The notes: generated by a model from the letters alone, not told the origin. DNA of 64,000 nt from Parahoeflea halophila (GCF_900220985.1 NZ_OCPC01000004.1:310001-374000); one strand, 5' to 3'. Counted from the stretch's first letter, positions 34,501 through 42,397 are shown. A program made the numbers and translations.

Positions 34501-35428
34501 GCCGCCAGAGGTTCAGAATGTAAATCAGGCCGAAGTTCAGGCCCCGGCCATCGACGACGCCCTCACCGCAGCTATCGATGCGCTGCCGGCGAACGCTGCA
34601 TCCGGCGCGCTCAAGGCTGCCGCGGCAGCGGGCAATCCGCTTGCATTCTACGAGATCGGCGCACGCTTCACGGAAGGCCGCGGCGTTCCCGTCGATTTGC
34701 GGACTGCCGCCAGCTGGTATCAGCGGGCCGCCGACCTCGGGCACGCACCGTCGCAGTACCGCATTGCCAATTTCTATGAAAAGGGCAGTGGTCTCGAGCG
34801 TGATCTCGATGCCGCCAAGAAATGGTACCAGCTCTCTGCCGAGCAGGGCAACGCCAGCGCAATGCACAATCTCGCCGTGCTTTATGCCACCGCTGGCACC
34901 GTTCCGGATTATGACAGCGCCGCGCAATGGTTCGACCGTGCGGCCGGGGTTGGCGTTCGCGACAGCCAAGTCAACCTCGCCATTCTTTATGCGCGGGGTG
35001 ACGGCGTGCCCCGCGATCTCGAGAAATCCTACAAATGGTTTGCCATTGCCGCCAATGATGGCGACCGGGATGCAGCGGTCAAGCGCGATGAAGTCTTCAA
35101 CGCGCTGCGGCCCGAACAGGTCGAGGCGGCCCGCGCATCGGTGGCGAACTGGACGGCTCAGCCAATCAACCCCGACGCAAACGAAGTCGAGGTTCCTGCG
35201 TCCTGGCAGGGTGCCTCCACCGAAACCGCCGCGGTCGACATGAGCAAGGCCATCCGCAACATTCAGGCAATTCTCAACAACAACGGCTTTGATGCGGGCG
35301 CACCTGATGGCGTAATGGGCAAAAAGACCGTCGCCGCGATCAGGCAGTTCCAGGCCTCGATCGGACTGGAACCCACCGGGGAAATCGACGACGCGCTGGT
35401 CCAGGAACTGCTCGCCCGGAACGGCTAA
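31538..35428 (+). CDS. podJ: PodJ-like polar localisation factor
   Basis: This protein of about 1296 residues has the PodJ layout. A long cytoplasmic region (1-886) is rich in coiled coil with many near-repeats of the pattern LEARLADIAERLD. One transmembrane segment (about 887-908, ILMAAGAVLLAIMSYPLV) leads to a periplasmic acidic linker, then Sel1-like repeats (about 1020-1185: YEIGARFTEGRGVP, YRIANFYEKGSGLER, HNLAVLYA) and a C-terminal peptidoglycan-binding domain (1235-1296, IRNIQAILNNNGFD). PodJ organises the new pole in Caulobacter and Agrobacterium. The ATG at 31538 is chosen because the upstream frame to 31196 lacks homology. A CtrA-like site lies upstream. Confidence 0.85.
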   Translation: MNGSRSHSSRAGAGGSSLDSLNRTIESLEARIESMLGHSGDAAAGRQPATSQQAEPKRSQPQGLGGDLLEDIRARQRALEQTQREAAKKTAKHAPAAAHGTAATAPASRPAPKASAQSQPVGHQDLKPDLSQQLITEMAALRREMRELRADARDQSLPRELRQDLAGISASIDALGTHDDGAGALRLELDSMRGIVEQLAREDSVRSLESRWQSMEQQVSGLDMTALREELVNLAYRVDDIREFLATMPASGQGQAIEDKIVELSNTIEAMTHQTAAAGPDFPAQFEMLGARLDEITRAISAMPATVSSAPDNAPFERLEARLASVAQKIDELEPSAFETELGSRIEHLAARVAQLADEDAIARLDARIENLQSLVENRARDDRMPELADYLNDITGKIEALDARGIDDSLIARLDHLAHQIEGLSLPAPQAEAVPDAVIGRLEALIGRAEATVSRSVDPLPGLETIDARLADIAHKLQQAEITTAGQAMQPVNGLENVEAQLAEISARLDRPYAEQAPVTMPGIENLEARLADIAERLDMSSTSGSGPSDQAMRGLEDQIANLSRLISSAPAGAGTEVFDERLAAIEEHLASSDEFVVEAARQAAEAALSAYSGQMGNAPTPQALANMEVITALADDLKALESLSRKTEDRTTRAFEAVQETMLKIAGRLERLDAPASHGVADAQMPRTSTEALDEAMQAAPDYQDEIHQVEMSHAGNKANPARTPSEAAAMAAAFAASQEAETDDPELAAEPDGGSEKSFLSGLAARIRPGKEAAKSQYDPQFTEDNTPRLDPSMEMDAATANMPLEPGSGAPDINRILQKVREAQAAERQRDRGSAENGSEKTEFLASARRAAMAAAAEVETIGKARKAGGGMLEVFKSRRRPILMAAGAVLLAIMSYPLVSGLLSSGNEQLAVVEPAIVEPATVENAGIADDSEVSVVGAEDLQPVTATRLPEVRVIEPGEDAPLELTGTEPPVLSAEETAAITPPEVQNVNQAEVQAPAIDDALTAAIDALPANAASGALKAAAAAGNPLAFYEIGARFTEGRGVPVDLRTAASWYQRAADLGHAPSQYRIANFYEKGSGLERDLDAAKKWYQLSAEQGNASAMHNLAVLYATAGTVPDYDSAAQWFDRAAGVGVRDSQVNLAILYARGDGVPRDLEKSYKWFAIAANDGDRDAAVKRDEVFNALRPEQVEAARASVANWTAQPINPDANEVEVPASWQGASTETAAVDMSKAIRNIQAILNNNGFDAGAPDGVMGKKTVAAIRQFQASIGLEPTGEIDDALVQELLARNG

Positions 35429-35477
35429 CCGGTTTTACCGCGGGCTCGCCCGACCGCCAAGGAAGTCCTTTGACAGC

Positions 35478-35511
35478 CAGATCCGCTGCCTCCATGCAGG
35501 CAGCGGATCTG
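35478..35511. repeat. Perfect 14-bp inverted repeat after podJ
   Basis: CAGATCCGCTGCCT (35478-35491) and its exact reverse complement (35498-35511) flank a 6-nt loop. There is no T-run on either side. It could be an mRNA 3'-end stabiliser or a protein-binding dyad. It lies in the 322-bp gap 35429-35750, which contains no recognisable protein gene. Confidence 0.7.
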
Positions 35512-35612
35512 CTCGTTGGGGATGGAAGCCGGGATTCCAAATCCCACGTCATTTCCTAGCTTTATCATGTGTTTCTTAGCGCTGGATTGCTTGGTTTGGG
35601 CCGCACGCGGTG

Positions 35613-35644
35613 AAAAAAAACGTTGCGACGGAAAAACCGTCGCA
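35613..35644 (-). terminator. Orphan minus-strand intrinsic terminator
   Basis: TGCGACGG and CCGTCGCA form a perfect 8-bp stem with a 5-nt loop. On the minus strand, three bases later, comes a run of eight T residues (35620-35613). No minus-strand gene is upstream within reach: the neighbours podJ and the TauE gene are both on the plus strand. It may end an unannotated antisense or small RNA starting within about 35650-35800. Confidence 0.65.
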
Positions 35645-35750
35645 GGATCGGCTCAACTGATTTGACTCGCACCTGCGAAACGCGCAAAACCATGGTGCCG
35701 GGCATTCCCCGGCGTAACCCTTTTTCCGTCATTGACCCCCGGGGGGCAAG

Positions 35751-36677
35751 GTGACCATCTACCTGCCGATCGCAGAATTGTCGGTCAATATCTTCGTCAT
35801 CCTCGGGATGGGCGCGGCGGTCGGTTTCCTTTCCGGAATGTTCGGTGTTGGTGGCGGATTCCTGATCACACCGCTGCTGATCTTCTACAATATCCCGCCC
35901 GCCGTGGCGGTCGCCACCGGCGCCAATCAGGTGGTCGCGTCGTCCGTTTCCGGTGCCCTTGCCCATTTCCGGCGCGGCACGCTTGATATCAAGCTCGGAC
36001 TTGTGCTTCTGGTCGGAGGTCTGGCCGGCGCCACCGTCGGCATCCAGATCTTTTCCATGTTGCGGCGTCTCGGCCAGCTCGATCTGATCATTTCGCTGTT
36101 ATACGTCGTTTTCCTCGGCTCTGTCGGCGGGCTGATGCTTTGGGAAAGCGTGAACTCGTTGCGGCGGGCGGCTCAGAACAAGACCGTCTCCCTACGCAAG
36201 CCGGGTCAGCACAACTGGGTCCACCGGCTGCCGTTCAAGATGCGGTTCAAGCGATCGAAGCTTTACCTCAGCGTCATTCCGGTGATCCTGCTTGGCTTCG
36301 CCATCGGCATTTTAACGTCGGTGATGGGCGTCGGCGGCGGCTTCATCATGGTTCCGGCGATGATCTACCTCCTACGGATCCCGACCTCGGTCGTCATCGG
36401 CACATCGCTGTTCCAGATCATCTTTGTCACCGCCTTCACGACGGTCGTTCAGGCGACGACCAACTTCTCGGTCGACATCGTTCTGGCCTGGCTGCTGATG
36501 ATCGCCGGGGTGATTGGTGCGCAATACGGCGTTCGCGTCGGTCAGAAGATGCGTGGTGAGCAATTGCGCGCCGGGTTGGCACTGCTGGTGCTCGGCGTCG
36601 GAATCCGGCTTGGCCTCGGGCTGGTGCTTCCGCCCGACGAGATCTACTCGGTTGTCAGCGGGAGCTTCGGGTTCTGA
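35751..36677 (+). CDS. TauE/SafE-family (TSUP) sulfur-compound transporter
   Basis: This 308-residue inner-membrane protein has eight or so hydrophobic helices in two repeats. The duplicated motif FGVGGGFLITPLLI (near residue 31) and MGVGGGFIMVPAMI (near 195) is the signature of the TSUP family, which moves sulfite, sulfoacetate or related anions. It starts with GTG at 35751 behind a GGGGGG stretch. The TGATG stop-start overlap couples it to the next gene, a TIGR02186 protein, a pair conserved in Rhizobiales. The exact substrate is not known. Confidence 0.9.
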   Translation: MTIYLPIAELSVNIFVILGMGAAVGFLSGMFGVGGGFLITPLLIFYNIPPAVAVATGANQVVASSVSGALAHFRRGTLDIKLGLVLLVGGLAGATVGIQIFSMLRRLGQLDLIISLLYVVFLGSVGGLMLWESVNSLRRAAQNKTVSLRKPGQHNWVHRLPFKMRFKRSKLYLSVIPVILLGFAIGILTSVMGVGGGFIMVPAMIYLLRIPTSVVIGTSLFQIIFVTAFTTVVQATTNFSVDIVLAWLLMIAGVIGAQYGVRVGQKMRGEQLRAGLALLVLGVGIRLGLGLVLPPDEIYSVVSGSFGF

Positions 36678-37483
36678 TGCGCTCCGCTGTCCTCCTGCTT
36701 GTCGTCTCCCTCTGCACAGCTGTTCCCGCCATGGCGCAGCTCGCCGACCCGCCGGTGACCGTCAACGAGAAGTTTTCCGAGCGCATCGACATCGGCATTT
36801 CCACCAACGAAATCGCCATCACCTCCGACTTCTCAGGCGCCGACATCACGGTCTTCGGCGCCATTGAAGGGGCGGACGAGCTGCTTCTGGCCACCTTCGC
36901 CTATGATGTCGTGGTCGCGCTGGAAGGCCCACGCATCCCCACCACTGTGCGGCGAAAGGAGCGAGTGGCGGGAATCTGGATCAACCGTCATTCAATCCGT
37001 TTCGAGCCGATCCCGGCGTCCTATTCGATGTCGAGCACCAGGCCGCTTCCCAACATTACCAACCTGATGGAGCTTGCGTCGCGCGATATCGGCATCAACA
37101 ACATCAGGCTTGTACCGACCGGCGGCGTCGGCGACGGCTCCCGGTTGACCGAGTTTCGCGATGCATTGCGACGTATCAAGCAGGCAAGCGGGCTGTACCA
37201 GCGCCATCCGACCGGCGTTCAGTTCATTTCCAAGGCGCTGTTCCGTGCCGCCGTCCGCTTGCCGGCCAACATCCCGGTAGGCCAGCACGAAGTCCGCGCG
37301 GTGCTCTACAAGAACAACCAGTTCGTCATGGAAAAGGTCATTCCGCTGCGGGTGGTCAAGACCGGTCTCGAACAGTTCATATACAATTTCGCCCACAACT
37401 ACTCGCTGGCCTACGGCTTGGTCGCCGTGTTGCTCGCCACCTTGACGGGCTGGCTTGGAAGCATAATTTTCCGCAAGGACTGA
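36677..37483 (+). CDS. TIGR02186-family membrane-anchored protein
   Basis: This 268-residue protein of unknown function has an N-terminal signal peptide (RSAVLLLVVSLCTAVPAMA), a periplasmic beta-rich domain and one C-terminal transmembrane helix (about 243-262, GLVAVLLATLTGWLGSIIF) with a short basic tail. It matches the conserved alphaproteobacterial family TIGR02186. The start codon overlaps the stop of the TauE-like transporter by one base, so the two are translationally coupled. It is likely to be a periplasmic partner of that transporter, but this is inferred from gene order only. Confidence 0.85.
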   Translation: MRSAVLLLVVSLCTAVPAMAQLADPPVTVNEKFSERIDIGISTNEIAITSDFSGADITVFGAIEGADELLLATFAYDVVVALEGPRIPTTVRRKERVAGIWINRHSIRFEPIPASYSMSSTRPLPNITNLMELASRDIGINNIRLVPTGGVGDGSRLTEFRDALRRIKQASGLYQRHPTGVQFISKALFRAAVRLPANIPVGQHEVRAVLYKNNQFVMEKVIPLRVVKTGLEQFIYNFAHNYSLAYGLVAVLLATLTGWLGSIIFRKD

Positions 37484-37507
37484 TCTGGCAACACCGGCGG
37501 GCAGAGA

Positions 37508-37960
37508 ATGAAAATGCAACAGGAAGGCGACCGCCTCGGTGCTACGGCCTGGTTTCTGGCCGGGCTCGGCGCGGTGCCCTTTGTCGCCATGGCGGTGGCT
37601 GGGATCGTTTCGCCGGTCTTCGCGACGGCGCATCTCGGCGGTGAGACGGCCTTCATCGGCTATGGTGCCGTGATCCTGTCCTTCATGGGAGGTGTTCGCT
37701 GGGGCGCGGCGCTACCGCCCTCGGCAGGTCCGGGTGCAGAGCAGTTGATGATCAGCGTGGCGCCGTCGCTGGTGGCCTGGCTGGCGTTGCTGCTCGAACG
37801 GCCTTGGTCGCTGCTCCTGCTGCTCGCCGGCTTCGCGCTGCAAGGGGGCTGGGACGTGGTCAGCGCCCGTAACGGCGCTCTGCCCGGCTGGTTCGGGCGG
37901 CTGCGCCTGACCATCACCGCCATCGTCGTTGCCTCGATATTGCTTGTGCTGATCGCCTGA
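37508..37960 (+). CDS. DUF3429 domain-containing membrane protein
   Basis: This 150-residue protein has four or five hydrophobic helices (for example GLGAVPFVAMAVAGIV, LLLLLAGFALQGGWDVV and the C-terminal TAIVVASILLVLIA). It contains the family motif FIGYGAVILSFMGGVRWG near residue 60, characteristic of DUF3429. Function is unknown; it is an inner-membrane protein. It follows the TIGR02186 gene by 24 bp and may be in the same transcript. It is convergent with the pdeM-like gene, with a terminator between them. Confidence 0.87.
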   Translation: MKMQQEGDRLGATAWFLAGLGAVPFVAMAVAGIVSPVFATAHLGGETAFIGYGAVILSFMGGVRWGAALPPSAGPGAEQLMISVAPSLVAWLALLLERPWSLLLLLAGFALQGGWDVVSARNGALPGWFGRLRLTITAIVVASILLVLIA

Positions 37961-37962
37961 CT

Positions 37963-37983
37963 CAAAAAGAACCGGTGCCCGGT
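37963..37983 (-). terminator. Probable terminator of the pdeM-lhr operon
   Basis: On the minus strand ACCGG and CCGGT form a short stem with a 3-nt loop directly at the pdeM stop codon, followed by TTCTTTTT. The stem is only 5 bp. Confidence 0.55.
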
Positions 37984-38711
37984 CAGCCATTCATCCGGCT
38001 GAAGGCGACGGAATAGATACGTTCCTTGCCGATCAGGTGTGCCATCAGCCGGCTTCGGTCAAACAATCCGCGCATGGCTGGATGGCGGAGTTCAAGCCCG
38101 CCGGTGGTCGCGCCAAAGGCCGGCATCAAAAGCCGCTTGCCGTCGCTGGCAAAACATGGCCGGCGCACGCCCTTGCCGCGCCGGACCACGCGCGCAGCAG
38201 GATGCAAATGACCGGCAATTTCGCCGTCCGTCATCCCCGGTTTCGGCTCATGCCGGAAGTTGAGCGTTTCCACCTTCAATTCGCTGCAAAAATCCCCCTC
38301 TAGCCCCACCGGCCTGTCCGGATCGTGATTGCCCTCGATCCAGGTCCAGGCCCGGCCGTGCTGCAGGGCCTGGAGCTGCTCGCGGTAGCACTCGGGCAGG
38401 TGAGCTGAACCTTTCCGGTCATGAAAACTGTCGCCAAGACTGACCACGAGACGCGGATTGTAACGCGCAATCGCAGCTGCCAGCCGGGCGAGCGTCATCG
38501 CCGTATCGTAGGGCGGCAGCATCATTCCACGCCGGGCATAGGCAGCACCCTTTTCCAGGTGCAGATCGGACACCACCAGTACGCCGCTGCCCGGCAGCCA
38601 GGCCACGCCGGCACGGTCGCAGATGACGGCGGTTCCGTTGACAGTGACATCCACCGTCAGCGGTGCGCCTGCCTGGGTTTCGAGTGTGAGAGCCGCATTT
38701 GTGCCGTGCAT
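37983..38711 (-). CDS. pdeM: Ligase-associated DNA damage response endonuclease PdeM
   Basis: This 242-residue calcineurin-like metallophosphoesterase has all metal-binding motifs: SDLHLEKG (near 50), GDSFHD (near 93), GNHD (near 126) and GHLHP (near 168). This matches PdeM, the phosphoesterase associated with the bacterial Lhr helicase and an ATP-dependent DNA ligase. It is 17 bp downstream of the helicase on the same strand. The ATG at 38711 is preferred; the frame extends to a TTG at 38726. Activity is by family inference. Confidence 0.9.
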   Translation of the reverse strand: MHGTNAALTLETQAGAPLTVDVTVNGTAVICDRAGVAWLPGSGVLVVSDLHLEKGAAYARRGMMLPPYDTAMTLARLAAAIARYNPRLVVSLGDSFHDRKGSAHLPECYREQLQALQHGRAWTWIEGNHDPDRPVGLEGDFCSELKVETLNFRHEPKPGMTDGEIAGHLHPAARVVRRGKGVRRPCFASDGKRLLMPAFGATTGGLELRHPAMRGLFDRSRLMAHLIGKERIYSVAFSRMNG

Positions 38712-38728
38712 GGCTGTTCCGTTCAATT

Positions 38729-41254
38729 CTAACTCTGTGCCTCGGCAAGCAGATCCTCTGCGGCTTCAGCCAGGATGCTTTCATGCGCTTCGCCGGTCAC
38801 CGGTTCGCGCCCCATCTCCAGCATGATCGGGACGGCCAGCGGCGAAATGTGCTCCAGCGCGCGGTGCCGGATATGGCCCTTGATTCGCTTCAGCATAGCG
38901 CCAAGCCTGTGAATATCCAGAAGCCCTTGTGCCGCATCGGCGCGGGTCGCGCGCAGCAGGATGTGGTCCGGTTCATGGCTTCGAAGCACGTCATAGATCA
39001 GGTCCGCCGAGACTGTCACCTGGCGGCCCGATTTTTCTTTGCCCGGATGCCGCCGCTCGATCAGCCCGGAAATGACGGCGCAAGCGCGGAAGGTGCGCTT
39101 GAGCATCCAGGATTCGTTGAGCCAGGCATCGAGATCGTCGCCCAGCATGTCCTCGTCAAACAGCTCGCCCAGATCAAGCCGCCCGCTCGCAATCATCGAG
39201 CCCATGTCTTCGAGCGCCCACACAGCAAGCGAATAGTCCGTCGCAACGAACCCGAGCGGCTGTGCACCCAGCCGTTCGAGCCTGCGGGTCAGAAGCATGC
39301 CCAGGGTCTGGTGCGCCACGCGGCCTTCGAACGGGTAGAGCACCATGAAAAAGCGCTCTGCCCGCGGAAATGTCTCGATCAGCAGGCTGTCGCGTGCCGG
39401 CAGTTGCGAGACTTGTTGCTGCATTCTCAGCCAGTCTGAAACCTGGTCTGGCAGCGCGCTCCACTTTTCAGGGTCGGCGATCATCGCCCGGACGCTGTCC
39501 GCCAGATAGGTCGAGAGCGGGAACTTGCCGCCGGCATAGGCCGGCACTTTCGGATCCTGGTCCCAGGCCTTGGACACCATGCACTCGTTTTCGCGGATGC
39601 CCTCGAAGCGCAGGATCTTGCCGGAAAACAGGAACGTGTCGCCAGGTGCGAGCGTTTCGAGGAAATATTCCTCGACCTTGCCCAGCGGCGGTCCGCCGCG
39701 CCCGGTCAGCGTGCCGTTCTTGCGGCTGGTCAACCGCACATTGAGCATCGGCGCTTCGATGATGGTGCCGATATTGAGCCGGTATTGCTGCGCCACCTGC
39801 GGGTTCGAGATCCGCCAACGCCCGTCCGGCTGCTTGCGGATCCGGGCGTAGCGCTCGTAGCTTTTGAGTGCATAGCCGCCGGTGGCGACAAATTCGATGA
39901 TCTTGTCGAATGTTTCGCGGTCAAGCTGGGCATAGGGTGAGGCGCTGCTCACTTCACTGTAGAGGTCATCCGCATCGAAAGGCGAAGCGGCGGCCATGCC
40001 GAGCACGTGCTGTGCCAGCACATCAAGCCCGCCATCTCCGCCTGGTGGCGTGTCCTGGGCGCCGACATAATTGGCGTCGATCGCGGCCTGGCATTCGAGC
40101 ACCTCAAACCGGTTGGCCGGTGTCAGGATCGCCCGGCTCGGCTCGTCCATGCGGTGGTTTGAACGGCCGATGCGCTGCGCCAGCCGGCTGGCGCCCTTGG
40201 GCGCCCCGACATGCACCACCAGGTCGACATCGCCCCAGTCGATGCCGAGATCCAGCGTCGAGGTGGCGACCACGGCGCGGAGTTCGTTGCGCCCCATCGC
40301 CGCTTCCACCCGCCGCCGCTGTGCCGCATCCAGTGAACCGTGGTGCAGCGCGATCGGAAGGCTGTCGTCATTGATCCGCCACAGCTCCTGGAACAGCAGT
40401 TCAGCCTGGCTGCGGGTGTTGACAAAGATCAGCGTGGTGCGGTGATCCTTGATCGTCTGGTAGACCTCGGGAATCGCGTAGCGCGCCGAGTGCCCCGACC
40501 AGGGAATCCGCTCCTCGCTTTCGAGAATGGTAATATGCGGACTGGCTCCACCTGCGACCGTGATCCGGCCGGCAAGCGCATCGGTTGCGGGCGATTGCGG
40601 AACCAGCCAGCGCTGCAGCTCTTCCGGATCCGCCACTGTTGCCGACAATCCGATGGTCTGCAATCCGGGCGCCAGCTTGCGCAACCGTGCCAGCGCCAGC
40701 GCCAGCAGGTGCCCCCGCTTCGAGGCGATCAGCGAATGCAGCTCGTCAAAGATCACGTACCGCAAACCGGAGAACAGCCGCTCGGCGTGCTGATTGGCAA
40801 TCAGCAGCGAGACCTGTTCCGGCGTGGTCAGCAGGATGTCGGGCGGGTCGGTGCGTTGCCGCGCGCGTTTGGATTGCGGTGTGTCGCCAGTCCGGGTCTC
40901 GATCCGCACCGGCAGCGCCATTTCCTCCACCGGCCGCGCCAGGTTGCGCTCGATATCGACCGCCAGCGCCTTGAGCGGCGAGATGTAGAGCGTGTGCAGC
41001 GTCCGCGCCCCGGCGGTTCCAGATTTGGGTTTGCCGCGTGCGGCAAGGTCGGTAAGGCTCGGCAAAAAACCAGCCAGTGTCTTGCCGGCTCCCGTCGGCG
41101 CGATCAGCAACATTGAGCGACCGGTTATGGTCTCTGCCAGGAGCTCCAGCTGATGCGCACGCGGCTGCCAGCCGCGGCTGGCGAACCAGCCGAGAAACGG
41201 CTCGGGCAATGAGAACCCCGGATTGTCGGTGGCTGGTGCAGATTCGGTTTTCAC
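38729..41254 (-). CDS. Ligase-associated DNA damage response DEXH-box helicase (Lhr-like)
   Basis: This superfamily 2 helicase of about 841 residues has Walker A APTGAGKT, motif II DELH in VIFDELHSLI, motif III LSATVADPEEL, motif IV-VI segments (TLIFVNTRSQ, VATSTLDLGIDWGDVDLV, QRIGRSNHR), then a winged helix and the Lhr-core C-terminal domain. It unwinds DNA or RNA:DNA duplexes in repair. The start is uncertain: the frame is open to an ATG at 41362, but residues up to 41254 use rare codons and are not family-like, and TTGGAG-N17-TACATT lies just upstream of the GTG at 41254. It is co-directional with pdeM. Confidence 0.92.
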   Translation of the reverse strand: MKTESAPATDNPGFSLPEPFLGWFASRGWQPRAHQLELLAETITGRSMLLIAPTGAGKTLAGFLPSLTDLAARGKPKSGTAGARTLHTLYISPLKALAVDIERNLARPVEEMALPVRIETRTGDTPQSKRARQRTDPPDILLTTPEQVSLLIANQHAERLFSGLRYVIFDELHSLIASKRGHLLALALARLRKLAPGLQTIGLSATVADPEELQRWLVPQSPATDALAGRITVAGGASPHITILESEERIPWSGHSARYAIPEVYQTIKDHRTTLIFVNTRSQAELLFQELWRINDDSLPIALHHGSLDAAQRRRVEAAMGRNELRAVVATSTLDLGIDWGDVDLVVHVGAPKGASRLAQRIGRSNHRMDEPSRAILTPANRFEVLECQAAIDANYVGAQDTPPGGDGGLDVLAQHVLGMAAASPFDADDLYSEVSSASPYAQLDRETFDKIIEFVATGGYALKSYERYARIRKQPDGRWRISNPQVAQQYRLNIGTIIEAPMLNVRLTSRKNGTLTGRGGPPLGKVEEYFLETLAPGDTFLFSGKILRFEGIRENECMVSKAWDQDPKVPAYAGGKFPLSTYLADSVRAMIADPEKWSALPDQVSDWLRMQQQVSQLPARDSLLIETFPRAERFFMVLYPFEGRVAHQTLGMLLTRRLERLGAQPLGFVATDYSLAVWALEDMGSMIASGRLDLGELFDEDMLGDDLDAWLNESWMLKRTFRACAVISGLIERRHPGKEKSGRQVTVSADLIYDVLRSHEPDHILLRATRADAAQGLLDIHRLGAMLKRIKGHIRHRALEHISPLAVPIMLEMGREPVTGEAHESILAEAAEDLLAEAQS

Positions 41255-41355
41255 GACCGACAATGTAGTGCAGCCGTGCAGGCTCTCCAAGAAGGCCGAA
41301 GCTGATCCAAACGCAATCGCAGCGAACACAGGATTGGTGTTGCGGTGGGCTCCGT

Positions 41356-41395
41356 TTGACATCACGCTAAATCATGGATAAAAAATATCCATGAT
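41356..41395 (+). promoter_or_regulatory. rrf2 promoter with perfect palindromic operator
   Basis: ATCATGGATA (41371-41380), AAAAA, and the exact reverse complement TATCCATGAT (41386-41395) form a 25-bp palindrome. It covers the -10 region of a promoter with TTGACA (41356-41361) and TAAAAA (41379-41384), and ends just before the AGGAG ribosome binding site. This is the expected position for an Rrf2 autorepressor site. Confidence 0.75.
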
Positions 41396-41408
41396 AGGAG
41401 AGTGACAC

Positions 41409-41909
41409 ATGAAACTCAGTGACGGGATAGAGCAGGCGATACACAGCGTGACCATGCTCGCAAGGCTGGAAGCGGATGCCGTGCTGTCGGCGTCGAGCCT
41501 GGCTGAGTTTCACGGCGTCTCGACCAGCTACCTGCTCAAGCATCTCCAGGCGCTTTCGAAAGCCGGCATTCTTGCCACTGTACCCGGGCCGAAGGGCGGC
41601 TACCGGCTCGGCCGGACACCGGTGGCGATCAGCCTGCTCGACATCGTGCTCGCTATCGAAGGCCCGGCGCCCGCATTTCGCTGCAACGAGATCCGGCAAC
41701 GCGGCCCAAATCCATTGCCGGAACGCTACTTCAAGGCGCCCTGCGGCATCAACACCGCCATGCTCAGGGCCGAGCAGGCATACCGGGCAGAGCTTGCCGG
41801 GGTCACCATGGCGGATCTCATCGCCGACCTTGCACGAGCCGATGATGGCGGCATCGCGGCCCGTGGCTGTGCATTTCTGGATCAGCATCAACGCAAACCG
41901 GCCCGCTGA
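41409..41909 (+). CDS. Rrf2-family transcriptional regulator
   Basis: This 166-residue Rrf2 winged-helix regulator has the helix-turn-helix GVSTSYLLKHLQALSKAGIL and the wing GPKGGYRLGR. Cysteines are at 92, 112 and 154, not in the three-Cys cluster spacing of IscR, NsrR or RirA. A thiol-based or ligand-free mode is therefore more likely than an iron-sulfur cluster. It lies 26 bp upstream of an AhpD-like gene and downstream of a perfect palindrome, so it probably represses this small oxidative-stress operon. Whether the divergent lhr-pdeM genes are also controlled is unknown. Confidence 0.9.
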   Translation: MKLSDGIEQAIHSVTMLARLEADAVLSASSLAEFHGVSTSYLLKHLQALSKAGILATVPGPKGGYRLGRTPVAISLLDIVLAIEGPAPAFRCNEIRQRGPNPLPERYFKAPCGINTAMLRAEQAYRAELAGVTMADLIADLARADDGGIAARGCAFLDQHQRKPAR

Positions 41910-41935
41910 GGCCAGGTTCGAAAAGGAGAAATCGC

Positions 41936-42397
41936 ATGAAACCTCGTCTTGATTTCCACAAGGCTGCACCGGACGCTTTCAAGGCTGTGCTGCAGCTCGA
42001 CTCCTATGTCCAGAAATGCGGTCTGGAACGCCGCTTCATTGACCTGATCAAGCTGCGCGCGTCACAGATCAACGGATGCGCTTACTGCGTTGACATGCAC
42101 GTCAAGGAATCCCGCCGCGACGGGTTGAGCGAGCAATGGATCAACCTGATGAGCGTCTGGCGGGAGGCCTATGTCTATGACGCCAAGGAGCGCGCACTTC
42201 TCGGTTGGGTCGATGCTGTCACCAACCTCGCCCAGACCGGTGTCCCCGATAGCGAATTCGAAGCCCTCAAGGCGCATTTCACCGAGGCGGAGATCGTAGA
42301 CATCACCGTGGCCATCGGTGTCATCAACACCTGGAACCGGCTCGCGGTCAGTTTCCGCACCCCGCATCCGCTGGATCAACCGGCAGCTGCCGCCTGA
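41936..42397 (+). CDS. AhpD-like carboxymuconolactone decarboxylase family protein
   Basis: This 153-residue protein is a single alkylhydroperoxidase-D domain. The redox motif C48-A-Y-C51 and H55 are present. The residue 12 before the first cysteine is D36, where most AhpD proteins carry glutamate. The family reduces peroxides or acts as a thiol-disulfide peroxidase partner; a decarboxylase role is unlikely. AAAGGAG lies just before the ATG. It forms an operon with the Rrf2 regulator, which suggests induction by oxidants. Confidence 0.9.
   Translation: MKPRLDFHKAAPDAFKAVLQLDSYVQKCGLERRFIDLIKLRASQINGCAYCVDMHVKESRRDGLSEQWINLMSVWREAYVYDAKERALLGWVDAVTNLAQTGVPDSEFEALKAHFTEAEIVDITVAIGVINTWNRLAVSFRTPHPLDQPAAAA

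Noticed and set aside
32711-34969. 752-codon minus-strand frame inside the podJ-like gene
   Set aside because: Long antisense frames are expected from the repeated, GC-rich coiled-coil sequence; no motif or start signal.
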